Origin: Pseudoduganella buxea
GTDB lineage: Bacteria; Pseudomonadota; Gammaproteobacteria; Burkholderiales; Burkholderiaceae_D
Length of the DNA stretch: 64,000 bases
Assembly: GCF_009720835.1 (NCBI RefSeq)
Contig: NZ_WNKZ01000002.1
Span: forward strand, 101,346-165,345
Direction of reading: 5' to 3'
Shown one piece after another: positions 25,653-35,279 of this stretch. Position 1 is the stretch's first letter, and every line of letters begins with the position of its first letter. A program made the position numbers and the translations under genes. The notes below the pieces were generated by a model. That model did no database searches. It was not told the origin of the DNA and worked only from the letters and a program-made list of their open reading frames with translations.

Positions 25653-26699
25653 CTACAGCGCCGTCTCGAAGCCTTCCAGCACATTGACGATATTGGTGCC
25701 CAGCTCGCGCAGGGGGCTGCCGCCTTCGAGCACGAAGCAGGCCGGCAGGTTCAGCCAGGCCAGGCGCTCGCCCAGGCGCAGGTAGTCGCCGCCCTGCAGG
25801 CCGAAGCCGCCGTGGGCTTCGCCGTGAAAGGTGTTGGCGCCCAGCGCGATGACGAGGGCATCGGGCCGGTACATCGACAGGCGCACGCAGGCCGTCTCCA
25901 GCGCCGTGAACCAGGCCTGCGGATTCGGCGCGCCGGCCGGCAGCACCAGGTTGGCGTTGTAGCCCACGCCCACGCCGCCGCCCGTCTCGTCGGCATGGCC
26001 GCAGTAGAAGGGATAGGCGCTGCGCGGTTCGGCGTGGATCGACAGGCACAGCACGTCGGCGCGTTCGTAGAAGATGGCCTGGGTGCCGCTGCCGTGGTGG
26101 TAATCCAGGTCGAGGATGGCCACGCGTTGCAGGCCGTCGTCCAGCAGGTGCTGGGCCGCCAGCGCGGCGTTGTTCAGGTAGCAGCCGCCGCCGAAGTAAT
26201 CGGGGCCGGCGTGGTGGCCGGGCGGGCGTGTCAGCGCGAAGGTGCTGCGTTCGCCCACGCGCAGCGCATGCGCCGCGTTGACGGCACAGTCGGCGCCCGT
26301 CTTCGCGGCCGTCCACGTGCCGGCTGTCAGCGGCGTGACGGTATCGATCGAGTACAGGCCCAGGCGCGCGCCGAAGTCGTCCGGTTCGATATCGGCGCGC
26401 ATGCCGCGCACGGGGAAGTGCGAAGCGAAGGCGTCGCGCGTGGCATTGGCCGGCGCCTGCGCCAGCCATTCGCCCCATGCCGTGCGCAGGAAATGCAGGT
26501 AGCGCGGGTGGTGCACGCGCTCGAGCGACATCAGCGGCACGCCGTGCGGCGTGACGATGCGGCCCAGGCCACGCCGGCCCAACTCGGCCAGCACGGTCTC
26601 GATGCGGTCCGGCCCGTCGCGCGGCGGCATTGCCGTGCCCCCCATGGGCTCGTGCCGGGCCCGATGCTGGGCGTGCTGCTCGTTATAGAAGGTGAGCAC
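25653..26699 (-). CDS. Histone deacetylase/acetylpolyamine amidohydrolase-fold protein with altered active site
   Basis: 348 residues of the arginase/deacetylase fold. RPPGHHAG (158-165, His162/His163) and DLDYHHGSGTQ with zinc ligands Asp199 and His201 are intact. The third zinc ligand, an Asp in the usual LGxDTF block, is Asn289 here (ALGANTF). The catalytic Tyr of the EGGY block is Ser328 (EGGSPL). Spacing between these positions matches acetylpolyamine amidohydrolases, so this is real substitution rather than misalignment. Activity may be lost or changed. It lies 12 bp downstream of gshA on the same strand. Confidence 0.87.
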   Translation of the reverse strand: MLTFYNEQHAQHRARHEPMGGTAMPPRDGPDRIETVLAELGRRGLGRIVTPHGVPLMSLERVHHPRYLHFLRTAWGEWLAQAPANATRDAFASHFPVRGMRADIEPDDFGARLGLYSIDTVTPLTAGTWTAAKTGADCAVNAAHALRVGERSTFALTRPPGHHAGPDYFGGGCYLNNAALAAQHLLDDGLQRVAILDLDYHHGSGTQAIFYERADVLCLSIHAEPRSAYPFYCGHADETGGGVGVGYNANLVLPAGAPNPQAWFTALETACVRLSMYRPDALVIALGANTFHGEAHGGFGLQGGDYLRLGERLAWLNLPACFVLEGGSPLRELGTNIVNVLEGFETAL

Positions 26700-26711
26700 G
26701 CGCGCCCCGCG

Positions 26712-28343
26712 TCACGGATGGTCGTGACACAGATTGCTGTTGCGGTAGGCCGCCACGTAATCGTCGAAGTTCGCTTGCGGCGCCGCTTCCAGCGCGGCCT
26801 GTTCGGCCAGCGACTGCTTTGCCAGCGCGTCGAAATACGCGGCCTGTTCGGGCGTGGGCGGGTGGCTGCGGAAGTAGGCCGCGTGCCGTTCGCTCTGGCG
26901 CAGGCCGAAGTCGGCAAACGATTTGCCGTTGGCCAGGAGCTCGCGCATGACGGCGGCCGACGGCGTGCGCTCCGGGTCCGCCAGCTTTTCCGCCTGCACC
27001 GCCAGCGAGGCGGCGTGCACATTGTCGCCGCGCAGCGAGTCGAGCAGGTCGGCGGCCGGGCGGATGCGTTCGAGCAGGTCGCGGCCCCAGTCCTGCAGGC
27101 TCACTTCGCTGCCGTCGCGCGTCAGGGTCAGGCCCGGACGGCGGCCTTCCTTGACGGTGCGGGCGAAATTGCTCGCCAGGACTTCGCCGCATCGTTCCGT
27201 GATGGCGGGGCTTTCCTCCAGGGCGCAGAACAGCAGGAAGGCGTCGAGGAAGCGGCCGGCCTGTTCGCTGATGCCGACCGGTTCGAACGGGTCGACGTCC
27301 ATGCAGCGCACTTCGATGTACTGCACGCCGCGGCTGCACAGGGCCTGGATCGGACGCTCGCCGGTGCGGATCACGCGCTTGGGCCGGATCGTCGAGTAGT
27401 ACTCGTTCTCGATCTGGATCACGTTGGTGGACAGTTGCTGCCACTCCCCGGCCGCGTTTTTCGTGCCGATCTTCTGGTACGGCTCGTACGGCTGGTTGAC
27501 GGCGCGCGTCAGCGTGGCGACATAGTTATCCAGGCTGTTCTCGTGCGGGCGCAGGCCCGATTGCGCGTCGTTCTGGTAACCCAGGTCGCTCATGCGCAGG
27601 CTGGTCGCATACGGCAGGTACAAGGTATCGTCGGACAGCTTCTCCAGCTTGTGCGGCCGGCCGCGCAGGAAGCTGCTGTTCAGGGCCGGCGAGGCGCCGA
27701 ACAGGTACATCAGCAGCCAGCTGTGGCGGCGGAAGTTGCGGATCGTGGCCAGGTAGGCTTCGGACTGATAGGCCGTGGGCGAGAGCAGGCGGTCGGTGGC
27801 CGGCTCGTGTTCGGCCAGGATGCGCCACAGGCGCTCGTCCAGCGAGTAGTTATAGTGGATGCCGGCGATGCACTGCATCGCCTTGCCATAGCGCAGGGCC
27901 AGGCCGCGCCGGTACACGTGCTTGAGCATGCCCATGTTCGACTTGCCGTACCAGGCGATCTCGATGTCTTCCTCGGCCGGCAGGTGGCACGGCATCGACT
28001 GGCTCCACAGCAGTTCGTCATCCAGCTTGCTGTAGGCGAAGCGGTGGATACCGTCCAGCTTTTCCAGGGTGGTGGCGATGTCCGCCTCGGCCGGCGTGAT
28101 GAACTCGGCCAGGGTCTCGGCGTAGTCGGTCGTGATCTCGGGATGCGTCAGTGCGGAACCCCAGCCAGCCGGGTGGGGCGTGTGCGCCAGGTCGCCGGTC
28201 GGCCGGACCCGCAGGGTCTCCCGCTCGATGCCGCGCAAGCCGCCCCGGAGCACCTCGCGGTGCGGTTCACTGGCCAGCAGTGCCAGGCGGCGCGTCAATA
28301 GACTGGACAATTTGCTATTCCTTTCTTGTGCATCTTTAACCAA
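26712..28343 (-). CDS. gshA: Glutamate-cysteine ligase
   Basis: 543 residues; catalyses the first step of glutathione synthesis. It is of the gamma-proteobacterial (E. coli-type) family: [11 protein letters not shown] near the N-terminus, [13 protein letters not shown], and [19 protein letters not shown]. The start [16 protein letters not shown] at 28343 fits. The deacetylase-fold gene follows closely. The 138 bp upstream to prmC hold no feature I can name. Confidence 0.95.
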   Translation of the reverse strand: MVKDAQERNSKLSSLLTRRLALLASEPHREVLRGGLRGIERETLRVRPTGDLAHTPHPAGWGSALTHPEITTDYAETLAEFITPAEADIATTLEKLDGIHRFAYSKLDDELLWSQSMPCHLPAEEDIEIAWYGKSNMGMLKHVYRRGLALRYGKAMQCIAGIHYNYSLDERLWRILAEHEPATDRLLSPTAYQSEAYLATIRNFRRHSWLLMYLFGASPALNSSFLRGRPHKLEKLSDDTLYLPYATSLRMSDLGYQNDAQSGLRPHENSLDNYVATLTRAVNQPYEPYQKIGTKNAAGEWQQLSTNVIQIENEYYSTIRPKRVIRTGERPIQALCSRGVQYIEVRCMDVDPFEPVGISEQAGRFLDAFLLFCALEESPAITERCGEVLASNFARTVKEGRRPGLTLTRDGSEVSLQDWGRDLLERIRPAADLLDSLRGDNVHAASLAVQAEKLADPERTPSAAVMRELLANGKSFADFGLRQSERHAAYFRSHPPTPEQAAYFDALAKQSLAEQAALEAAPQANFDDYVAAYRNSNLCHDHP

Positions 28344-28481
28344 ATATTGTTGGGAGCGTAACCGAAATCGGAGGAATGCGCGTCGTCGCCCCCAGTTTGC
28401 GCAAAAAAGGAGCAGCGCCGGCCATCGGCGTGGCCGTCCATGGATTCTAACAAAGGCGAATTTGGCCGGTCGGGGCGTTGG

Positions 28482-29315
28482 CTAACGCAGGGCGGCGCGC
28501 CCGCCCGTGACGCGGGCGATGCCAGCGAGATCGTGCCAGCTTTGCACGTCCTGCCAGCCGCCCGCCGTCAGCAGCGCCTGCACCGCGTCGGACTGGTCGT
28601 AGCCGTGCTCCATCAGCAGCCAGCCGCCCGGCACCAGGTGGGCGGGCGCGCCGCCGACGATGCGGCGCAGCGCGGACAGGCCGTCCGCATGGTCCGTCAA
28701 GGCGCCGGCCGGCTCGAAGCGCAGATCGCCTTCGGACAGGTGGCGGTCGCCGCTGGCGATATAGGGCGGGTTGGAGACGATCAGGTCGAAGATGTCGTCT
28801 TGCAGGGCACCGAACCAGTCGCTTTGCAGCAAGCGCACGGTGGCGCCGTTGCTGGCGGCATTGCGCCCCGCCACGGCCAGCGCCCCGGCACTGACATCGA
28901 GGGCCGTGACGGCGGCGTCGGGCCGCGTATGGGCCAGCGCCACGGCGATGGCGCCGCTGCCGGTGCCCATGTCCAGCACGCGGCCGCGTGGCGGCAGGCG
29001 TTCCAGCGCCAGCTCCACCAGCAGTTCCGTTTCCGGGCGGGGGATCAGCACATTGGCATCGACGGCAAAATCGAGGCCGTAGAATTCGCGCCGGCCGATG
29101 AGGTACGCGACCGGTTCGCCGGCCAGGCGGCGCGCGATCAACGCGGACAGGCGGGCCGCTTCATCCTCCGTCAGCGTGCGCTCGGACTGCGTGATCAGCC
29201 CCATGCGCGACAAACCCAGCGCGTGGCACAGCAGGATGCGGTTGTCGACCGGGTCGAGCAGCGACTGGCGCTGCAGCGACGCCACCGTCGCGCCGGGAAG
29301 CGCGGCCTGGCTCAT
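28482..29315 (-). CDS. prmC: Release factor glutamine methyltransferase PrmC
   Basis: 277 residues. Methylates the Gln of the GGQ motif in release factors. The N-terminal helical domain includes SRMGLITQSERTL; the methyltransferase domain has VLDMGTGSGAIAVALA and the catalytic NPPY motif in DLIVSNPPYIASGDRHL. ATG 29315 overlaps the dsbB stop. Its substrate gene prfA is upstream on the same strand, but dsbB and a repeat cluster intervene. Confidence 0.95.
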   Translation of the reverse strand: MSQAALPGATVASLQRQSLLDPVDNRILLCHALGLSRMGLITQSERTLTEDEAARLSALIARRLAGEPVAYLIGRREFYGLDFAVDANVLIPRPETELLVELALERLPPRGRVLDMGTGSGAIAVALAHTRPDAAVTALDVSAGALAVAGRNAASNGATVRLLQSDWFGALQDDIFDLIVSNPPYIASGDRHLSEGDLRFEPAGALTDHADGLSALRRIVGGAPAHLVPGGWLLMEHGYDQSDAVQALLTAGGWQDVQSWHDLAGIARVTGGRAALR

Positions 29316-29791
29316 GCGCGGCGCGGTTCGGGATTGCGCACCAGCACCCAGATCATCACGCCCGTGAGGATGACGAACCAGACGGCCGACCACTGGGGGA
29401 TCGACAGGCCCAGCAGGCCGTCGGTGGCGTTCTCGCACAGGCCGTCAGCCTGGAACAGCCACGGCATGTACGTCGCCGTGGGGATCTTGTTCAGCATGGT
29501 TTCCATCGGGTCGATGCCGCAGGAGAAGCCGGGGTTGGCCAGCACATACAGGTGCTTGCCGACGACGCCCAGCCCGCCCACCGCCGCCGCCAGGCCGATG
29601 CCGGCACCCAGCTTGGGCTTGCGGCCGAAGGCGCCGACCAGGCAGCCGATGGCGACGGCCAGGAACAGGTAGCGCTGGATCACGCACAGGGGGCAGGGCA
29701 GCAGGTCTTTCACATGCTGCAGATACAGCGCCGCGCCGATCAGCAGCAGGCAGACGGCAGCGGTCGACAAAAGAATGGTGCGCGAGTTCAT
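29312..29791 (-). CDS. dsbB: Disulfide bond formation protein DsbB
   Basis: 159-residue inner-membrane protein with four helices that reoxidises DsbA and passes electrons to quinone. The first cysteine pair is CPLC in LLPCPLCVIQRYLFL. The second pair is the Cys in GFSCGID and the Cys in GLCENAT, both periplasmic. ATG 29791 (MNSRTILL) or ATG 29797 two codons earlier could be used; neither has a clear ribosome site. It overlaps prmC. Confidence 0.92.
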   Translation of the reverse strand: MNSRTILLSTAAVCLLLIGAALYLQHVKDLLPCPLCVIQRYLFLAVAIGCLVGAFGRKPKLGAGIGLAAAVGGLGVVGKHLYVLANPGFSCGIDPMETMLNKIPTATYMPWLFQADGLCENATDGLLGLSIPQWSAVWFVILTGVMIWVLVRNPEPRRA

Positions 29792-29879
29792 CGTCATCAA
29801 TATTGGTGAATGGTCAAGGACGCGCCAATTCTCGCACAAAGCGGCACGGCGGCGGACTTAGTCGCGGCTTAACGCCAAT

Positions 29880-30118
29880 GACAAGCGCTGAGCTTGTGTC
29901 CGCTGACAAAAATAATGGCTGAGCTTGTGGCCACCTTGGGGGCGTAGTTGGGGTTTCGCGGAGCACTGCTCCGCGCCGACGCAGCGGACATGGCTTGCCA
30001 GCCATGTCTCCTTCCAGACCCTGACACAGACACGAGCTCAACCACTGCTTATGGCTGTGCCTGTGTCCATGTCGGGGTCTGACCCCACGGTGGACACGGG
30101 CTCGGCAGTGGCGATGTC
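29880..30118. repeat. Cluster of palindromic repeats between prfA and dsbB
   Basis: This 327-bp gap (29792-30118) holds no gene. It contains two partial half-units CTGAGCTTGTGTCC (29889) and CTGAGCTTGTGGCC (29915); a perfect hairpin CGCGGAGCA-C-TGCTCCGCG (29957-29975); a second perfect hairpin GACATGGCT-TGCC-AGCCATGTC (29987-30008); and a full palindromic element (30063-30097) with core GGGGTCTGACCCC and outer arms GTGTCCA/TGGACAC. The full element is shared with 34093-34145 and 48248-48364. Confidence 0.75.
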
Positions 30119-31195
30119 TTAGTCGCCCAGTGCGGCGAGCTGTTCGGCCTGGTGTTCGGCGGACAGGGCGTTGGTCAGTTCCGTCAGGTCGCCGTCCATG
30201 ATCATGTCCAGCTTGTACAGGGTCAGGTTGATGCGGTGGTCCGTCATGCGGCCTTGGGGGAAGTTGTAGGTGCGGATGCGTTCGCTGCGGTCGCCGCTGC
30301 CGATCAGGCTCTTGCGCGTGGCCGCTTCCTTCGACTGCTGTTCGCGCAGCTGCACGTCCTTGATGCGCGCGGCCAGCACCTTCATGGCCGAGGCCTTGTT
30401 CTTGTGCTGCGAACGGTCGTCCTGGCATTCGACGACGATACCGCTGGGCAGGTGGGTGATGCGCACGGCCGAGTCGGTCTTGTTGATGTGCTGGCCACCC
30501 GCGCCCGAGGCGCGGTAGGTGTCGATGCGCAGGTCGGCCGGGTTGATGTGGACGTCTTCCACTTCGTCCGCTTCCGGCATCACGGCCACCGTGCAGGCCG
30601 ACGTGTGGATGCGGCCTTGCGTTTCCGTGGCCGGCACGCGCTGCACGCGGTGGCCGCCCGATTCGAATTTCAGCTTCGAGTAGGCGCCGTTGCCGACCAG
30701 GCGGGCGATGACTTCGCGATAGCCGCCCAGGTCGCTTTCGGAAGCGCTGACGATTTCCACCTGCCAGCGGTTGCGCTCGGCGAAACGGGTGTACATGCGC
30801 AGCAGGTCGCCGGCGAACAGGGCCGACTCGTCACCGCCCGTGCCGGCGCGGATTTCCAGGAAGATGTTGCGCTCGTCGTTGGCGTCTTTCGGCAGCAGCA
30901 TCTTCTGCAGGTCCAGTTCCAGCGCGGCCAGGCGCGCCTTGCCGGCTTCGATCTCGTCCTGGGCAAAGTCCTTCATGTCCGGGTCGGCCAGCATGTCCTG
31001 GGCCTCGGCGATATCGCCCAGCACGCCCTGGTAATCCTTGTACAGGGCCACCAGCGGGCCCAGCTCGCTGTGCTCGCGCGTCATCTTGCGGTAGCTGTCC
31101 ATATTCGACGTGGCGCCTTCGGACATCAGGAGTTCGTCCAGCTCGACGAGGCGGTTGGCAAGTTGGTCCAGCTTGGCCAGCATTGATGGTTTCAT
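30119..31195 (-). CDS. prfA: Peptide chain release factor 1
   Basis: 358 residues. Recognises UAA/UAG stop codons and triggers peptide release. The GGQ motif is in [18 protein letters not shown], and [15 protein letters not shown] follows. Length matches RF1 (about 360) rather than RF2. ATG 31195 gives [16 protein letters not shown], the usual start. hemA lies 90 bp upstream on the same strand, the conserved hemA-prfA order. Confidence 0.97.
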   Translation of the reverse strand: MKPSMLAKLDQLANRLVELDELLMSEGATSNMDSYRKMTREHSELGPLVALYKDYQGVLGDIAEAQDMLADPDMKDFAQDEIEAGKARLAALELDLQKMLLPKDANDERNIFLEIRAGTGGDESALFAGDLLRMYTRFAERNRWQVEIVSASESDLGGYREVIARLVGNGAYSKLKFESGGHRVQRVPATETQGRIHTSACTVAVMPEADEVEDVHINPADLRIDTYRASGAGGQHINKTDSAVRITHLPSGIVVECQDDRSQHKNKASAMKVLAARIKDVQLREQQSKEAATRKSLIGSGDRSERIRTYNFPQGRMTDHRINLTLYKLDMIMDGDLTELTNALSAEHQAEQLAALGD

Positions 31196-31285
31196 AATCT
31201 TCGGATCAAGTAGAAGTAACAGCGGGGAGCGACAGCAGTGCCGCGGGGCGCGGCGGTGTTGCAGCGGTGGTGCGGGGAAGGGGCG

Positions 31286-32560
31286 CTAACGGCGGCCGCG
31301 GAACAGCTGGGGCAGCAGCTCGGCCAGCTGGGCCCGCTCATTGCCCTGGGCCCGGTGCAGGGCCTGTTGCGGGCCGTGCATGAACTTGGCCGTCAGACCT
31401 TTCGACAGCGCTTCCAGCACGGCCTCGACATCCTCGCCCCGGGCCAGCAGCTTGCGGGCCCGTTCCAGCTCGGCCATGCGGATGGCTTCGCCGTTTTCCT
31501 GCAGGCCCTGGATGACGGGCACGACGGCCCGGTCGTCGACCCAGTGCATGAAGGACTGCACCCGCGTTTCGATGATGGCTTCGGCCTGGGCCACGGCGGC
31601 CTGGCGGTTTTCCAGGCCCGTCTGCACGACGCCGGCCAGGTCGTCCACCGTGTACAGGAACACGTCGTTCAGCCGCGCCACTTCCGGTTCGATATCGCGC
31701 GGCACGGCCAGGTCGACCATGAACATGGGCTTGTGGCGGCGTGCCTTGATGGCGCGCTCGACCATTCCCAGGCCGATCAGCGGCAGGGACGAGGCCGTCG
31801 ACGAAATCAGGATGTCATATTGGTGCAGCTGGTGCTGCAGGTCGGCCAGCCGCATGGCCTTGCCGTTGAAGCGGTGCGCCAGCGCCTCGCCCCGTTCCAG
31901 GGTGCGGTTGGCAACCGTGATCGATTTCGGCGTCTGCGCCGCGAAGTGCGTGGCGCACAGCTCGATCATTTCGCCGGCGCCGATGAACAGCACGTTCTGC
32001 TGGCTGACCTTGTCGAAAATGCGCTGCGACAGCCGCACGGCCGCCGCCGCCATCGACACGCTGTGGGCGCCGATCTCGGTGGTGCTGCGCACTTCCTTGG
32101 CGACGGAAAAACTGCGCTGGAACAGCTGGTGCAGGTAAGTGCCCAGGCCGCCCACTTCGTCGGCCGTGCGGATCGCGTCCTTGATCTGGCCGAGGATCTG
32201 CGTTTCGCCCAGCACCATCGAATCGAGCCCGGAAGCGACGCGGAAGGTGTGCCGCACCGCTTCATGCTGGGGCAGCATGTACAGGTGGGGACGTAGTTCG
32301 CCGTAGTTCAGCTTGTGGAAGTCGGCCAGGAAATGGGCGCCCGCGTCGAGCGGATTGGCCACCGTGCTGGCCGCATACAGTTCCGTGCGGTTGCAGGTGG
32401 ACAGGATGGCTGCTTCATCGCTGCCGCGCGAATCAAGGCGCAGGAACCAGTTGCGCGCCGCCGTGACGGCCGCACCCAGCTGATCCGGCGCGAACGCCAG
32501 CCGTTCGCGCAGGGCGACCGGTGCTGTAGTGTGGTTGAGGCCGACGGCGAGAAGTTGCAT
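31286..32560 (-). CDS. hemA: Glutamyl-tRNA reductase
   Basis: 424 residues; makes glutamate-1-semialdehyde, the first committed step of C5-pathway tetrapyrrole synthesis. The N-terminus [23 protein letters not shown] and [12 protein letters not shown] with the catalytic Cys are diagnostic. [19 protein letters not shown] and the NADPH domain [17 protein letters not shown] follow. ATG 32560 is used; a GAT/ATT-type start five codons upstream is less likely. Confidence 0.97.
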   Translation of the reverse strand: MQLLAVGLNHTTAPVALRERLAFAPDQLGAAVTAARNWFLRLDSRGSDEAAILSTCNRTELYAASTVANPLDAGAHFLADFHKLNYGELRPHLYMLPQHEAVRHTFRVASGLDSMVLGETQILGQIKDAIRTADEVGGLGTYLHQLFQRSFSVAKEVRSTTEIGAHSVSMAAAAVRLSQRIFDKVSQQNVLFIGAGEMIELCATHFAAQTPKSITVANRTLERGEALAHRFNGKAMRLADLQHQLHQYDILISSTASSLPLIGLGMVERAIKARRHKPMFMVDLAVPRDIEPEVARLNDVFLYTVDDLAGVVQTGLENRQAAVAQAEAIIETRVQSFMHWVDDRAVVPVIQGLQENGEAIRMAELERARKLLARGEDVEAVLEALSKGLTAKFMHGPQQALHRAQGNERAQLAELLPQLFRGRR

Positions 32561-32694
32561 TACCAGTAAAATCAAGGACGTAGGCGAACATTATAGCGCG
32601 ATGTACGGGCGCCGACTTTCACCCATTCCGGTATGCAAGAGAGGACAAAATGTCCCAGCTGGCGGCTGCGGGCCGCCTGATGCTGCCTGCCGCC

Positions 32695-33384
32695 TTAATT
32701 GCCCAGCTTTTCCAGCCGGTAGCCGTAACTGTAGACGGGCACGAGGCGGAAACCGTTCTCGGGCTTCAGCTGCAATTTGTTGCGTACGCGGGACACATGG
32801 GTGTCCATCGTGCGCGACGGTACGTCCGTTTCCCGTATCCACACGGCTTCATGGATGTAGGCACGCGACAGGGGGCGGCCAATATTGCGGAAGAACAGCA
32901 GCGCCAGGTAGAACTCCTTGTGCGTGACGTCCAGCACATTGCCGTCCATTAACAGACGCCCCGGGCGGGTTTCGAACACGTACTGGCCGAACTGCAACTG
33001 CTCGGCACCGTTCTGCGTGGGGAAGGCCCGGCGCAGAAGGGCTTGCACCCGCGCTACCATTTCGCTGCGACGCAGGGGCTTGATCATGTAGTCCTCGGCG
33101 CCCGCATCGAGCCCGGCCACGATATCGTCCTCGCCGGAGCTTGTCGTCATGAACAGCACGGGGGCGTTTTCATTGAGTTTTTCGCGGGCCTTGCGCATCA
33201 GGTCCGCGCCCTCCATATCGTTCACCTGCCAATCGAAGATCAGCATGTCGTAATCTTCCTTGCGGAGTTGGCCCAGCAAGTCTTTGCCGGTCTGGAAGCC
33301 ATGGCAGACATGGCCTGCCGATGTCAGCACCTGGCAAATCAGGTCGGACTGGCTGCGCTCATTATCAAGGACGACGATCTTCAT
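32695..33384 (-). CDS. Orphan OmpR-type response regulator
   Basis: 229 residues: receiver domain with acidic pocket Asp7/Glu9, phospho-acceptor Asp51 (MLIFDWQVND) and Lys in YMIKPLRR, then a winged-helix DNA-binding domain ending DTHVSRVRNKLQLKPENGFRLVPVYSYGYRL. No histidine kinase is adjacent. Upstream (33385-33594) is 210 bp of AT-rich sequence shared with the divergent DUF697-like gene; I see no clear operator there. Target unknown. Confidence 0.9.
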   Translation of the reverse strand: MKIVVLDNERSQSDLICQVLTSAGHVCHGFQTGKDLLGQLRKEDYDMLIFDWQVNDMEGADLMRKAREKLNENAPVLFMTTSSGEDDIVAGLDAGAEDYMIKPLRRSEMVARVQALLRRAFPTQNGAEQLQFGQYVFETRPGRLLMDGNVLDVTHKEFYLALLFFRNIGRPLSRAYIHEAVWIRETDVPSRTMDTHVSRVRNKLQLKPENGFRLVPVYSYGYRLEKLGN

Positions 33385-33594
33385 TTATCGACAGGTTGAA
33401 ACAGATGGAGGGAGCAAGTGTCAGGAATATAACAGGTATTGACAAAAATAGTTACTAAACATACTAATTATTTCCAATAGGAACCATGACAGGGACGTGC
33501 GAACCCGGCCGGCGAATACACGGTACACTCAAAAACAATGTATTTCAATAAACCATTTGGCCACGATGGCCGCCGTTGAAGGGGAGATATTCAC

Positions 33595-34089
33595 GTGGAG
33601 AGCGGATGGGAATTACTGCCGGCGTCGCCCGGGGATATATTGGCCGTGCGGGAACGTTGCCGCCGCATGGTGCGCCGCCGTGCCGTCGTGTCGGCCGGCG
33701 TGTCGGCGGTGCCGATTCCCGGCATCGATATCGTGTCCGATCTAAAACTGTTCACGCAGCTGATCGACGATGTCAACCGTGAATTCGGGCTGACGCCGGA
33801 GCAGGTGGAGAAGTTACAGCCGAAATATAAACTGATTGCCTACCAGGCCGCCGTCAGTGTCGGCGGCGCGCTGGTGGGGCGCCTCGTCACGCGCGACATG
33901 GTGGTCAAGCTGCTGCAGCGCACCGGCAAGAAGATCGTGGCCAGGCAGGCGTCGAAGTTCGTGCCGCTGGCCGGCCAGGTCACGTCGGCCGCGATCGGCT
34001 TCTTTGCGTTCCGGCAGATCGGCTACCAGCATGTGGAAGCCTGCGCCAGGGTGGCGCAGGAGTTGCTGACGGCGAAGGAGGATAAATAA
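33595..34089 (+). CDS. DUF697-like small membrane-associated protein
   Basis: 164 residues. VSAVPIPGIDIVSDLKLFTQLIDDVNREFGLTPEQVEKL and a glycine/alanine-rich hydrophobic region (VGGALVGRLV; FVPLAGQVTSAAIGFFAFRQIG) resemble DUF697 domains found next to GTPases (YcjF-like). No GTPase is present here. The start is GTG 33595, with AAGGGGAGA upstream as a strong ribosome site. A dispersed palindrome follows its stop. Confidence 0.7.
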   Translation: MESGWELLPASPGDILAVRERCRRMVRRRAVVSAGVSAVPIPGIDIVSDLKLFTQLIDDVNREFGLTPEQVEKLQPKYKLIAYQAAVSVGGALVGRLVTRDMVVKLLQRTGKKIVARQASKFVPLAGQVTSAAIGFFAFRQIGYQHVEACARVAQELLTAKEDK

Positions 34090-34092
34090 GCG

Positions 34093-34145
34093 GCTGAGCT
34101 TGTGTCCATGTCGGGGTCTGACCCCGACCTGGACACGAACTCGAC
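34093..34145. repeat. Dispersed palindromic element (GGGGTCTGACCCC family)
   Basis: Starts CTGAGCTTGTGTCC and ends GGACACGAACTCGAC around the core TCGGGGTCTGACCCCGA (34111-34127). The whole unit is close to palindromic. It lies between convergent gene ends (DUF697-like and minE) and could terminate both. Confidence 0.8.
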
Positions 34146-34154
34146 AGTAGGCGC

Positions 34155-34406
34155 TTACGCGTCCGGCAGGACGACGTTGACGTCCAGCACTTCCAGGTTG
34201 CCCTGGCGGTCGAGCGAAATCTTGATGTCGTCCGCGTTCACTTTCGTGTACTTGGAAATGACTTCGATCAGCTCCTTGTGCAGCGCCGGCAGGAAATCCG
34301 GGCCGGTGCGGCCGTTGCGTTCGCGGGCGATAATGATCTGCAGGCGTTCCTTGGCTGCAGTGGCCGTTTTCGGCTTGCTCTGGAACAGAAAAGATAGCAG
34401 GGCCAT
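34155..34406 (-). CDS. minE: Cell division topological specificity factor MinE
   Basis: 83 residues. The N-terminal membrane/MinD-binding part (MALLSFLFQSKPKTATAAKE) and RLQIIIARERNGRTGPDFLP match MinE. It releases MinD from the membrane, driving pole-to-pole oscillation. Its ATG directly follows the minD stop; last gene of minCDE. Confidence 0.96.
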   Translation of the reverse strand: MALLSFLFQSKPKTATAAKERLQIIIARERNGRTGPDFLPALHKELIEVISKYTKVNADDIKISLDRQGNLEVLDVNVVLPDA

Positions 34407-35222
34407 TTATTTTGCTCCAAAGAGGCGCTTCAGAAGACCCGGCTTTTCATAATCCGTGAAACGCAGGGGGCGTTGTTCGCCCAGGAAGCGGGCAACCACG
34501 TCTTCATAGGCTTCCGCCACATCCGTTCCCTTGAAATGGATGGCCGGATTGCCCTGGTTCGACGCGTGCAGGACTTGTTCCGATTCCGGAATGATGCCCA
34601 TCAGGGGAATGCGCAGGATTTCCTGCACGTCCGTATAACTGAGCATTTCGCCGTTTTCCACGCGCTTCGGCGAGTAACGGGTAATCAGCAGGTGTTCCTT
34701 GACCGGTTCGCCGCCGGACTGGGCGCGGCGCGACTTGGCCTGGATGATGCCGAGGATGCGGTCCGAATCGCGCACGGACGACACTTCGGGATTCGTCACG
34801 ATCAGTGCCTCGTCGGCAAAGGTCAGCGCCATCAGGGCGCCGTGTTCGATACCGGCGGGCGAATCGCAGATGATGAATTCGAAGCCCATGGCGATCAGGT
34901 CGGCCAGCACGGCTTCCACGCCGTCTTCGGACAGGGCATCCTTGTCGCGCGTTTGCGAGGCGGGCAGGATGAACAGGTTGTCGCAGTGCTTGTCCTTGAT
35001 CAGGGCCTGGTTCAGCGACGCTTCCTTGTTGATCACATTGATCAGGTCGTACACGACGCGGCGTTCGCAACCCATGATCAGGTCCAGGTTACGCAGGCCG
35101 ACGTCGAAATCGATGACAACGGTCTTGTGGCCGCGCATGGCGAGGCCGGTCGAGAAGCTGGCGCTGGACGTCGTCTTGCCGACACCGCCCTTGCCGGACG
35201 TTACAACAATAATTCTTGCCAC
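34407..35222 (-). CDS. minD: Septum site-determining ATPase MinD
   Basis: 271 residues. Deviant Walker A GKGGVGKTTSSASFSTGLA at the N-terminus, FEFIICDSPAGIEHG as Walker B, and the amphipathic C-terminal targeting helix KPGLLKRLFGAK. Membrane ATPase that recruits MinC. It lies 57 bp downstream of minC. Confidence 0.97.
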   Translation of the reverse strand: MARIIVVTSGKGGVGKTTSSASFSTGLAMRGHKTVVIDFDVGLRNLDLIMGCERRVVYDLINVINKEASLNQALIKDKHCDNLFILPASQTRDKDALSEDGVEAVLADLIAMGFEFIICDSPAGIEHGALMALTFADEALIVTNPEVSSVRDSDRILGIIQAKSRRAQSGGEPVKEHLLITRYSPKRVENGEMLSYTDVQEILRIPLMGIIPESEQVLHASNQGNPAIHFKGTDVAEAYEDVVARFLGEQRPLRFTDYEKPGLLKRLFGAK

Positions 35223-35279
35223 AAATAATCCTTTAGAGTAAGCCGCGCTGCCGGGGCGCTGCTGATGCCACCGAAATCG

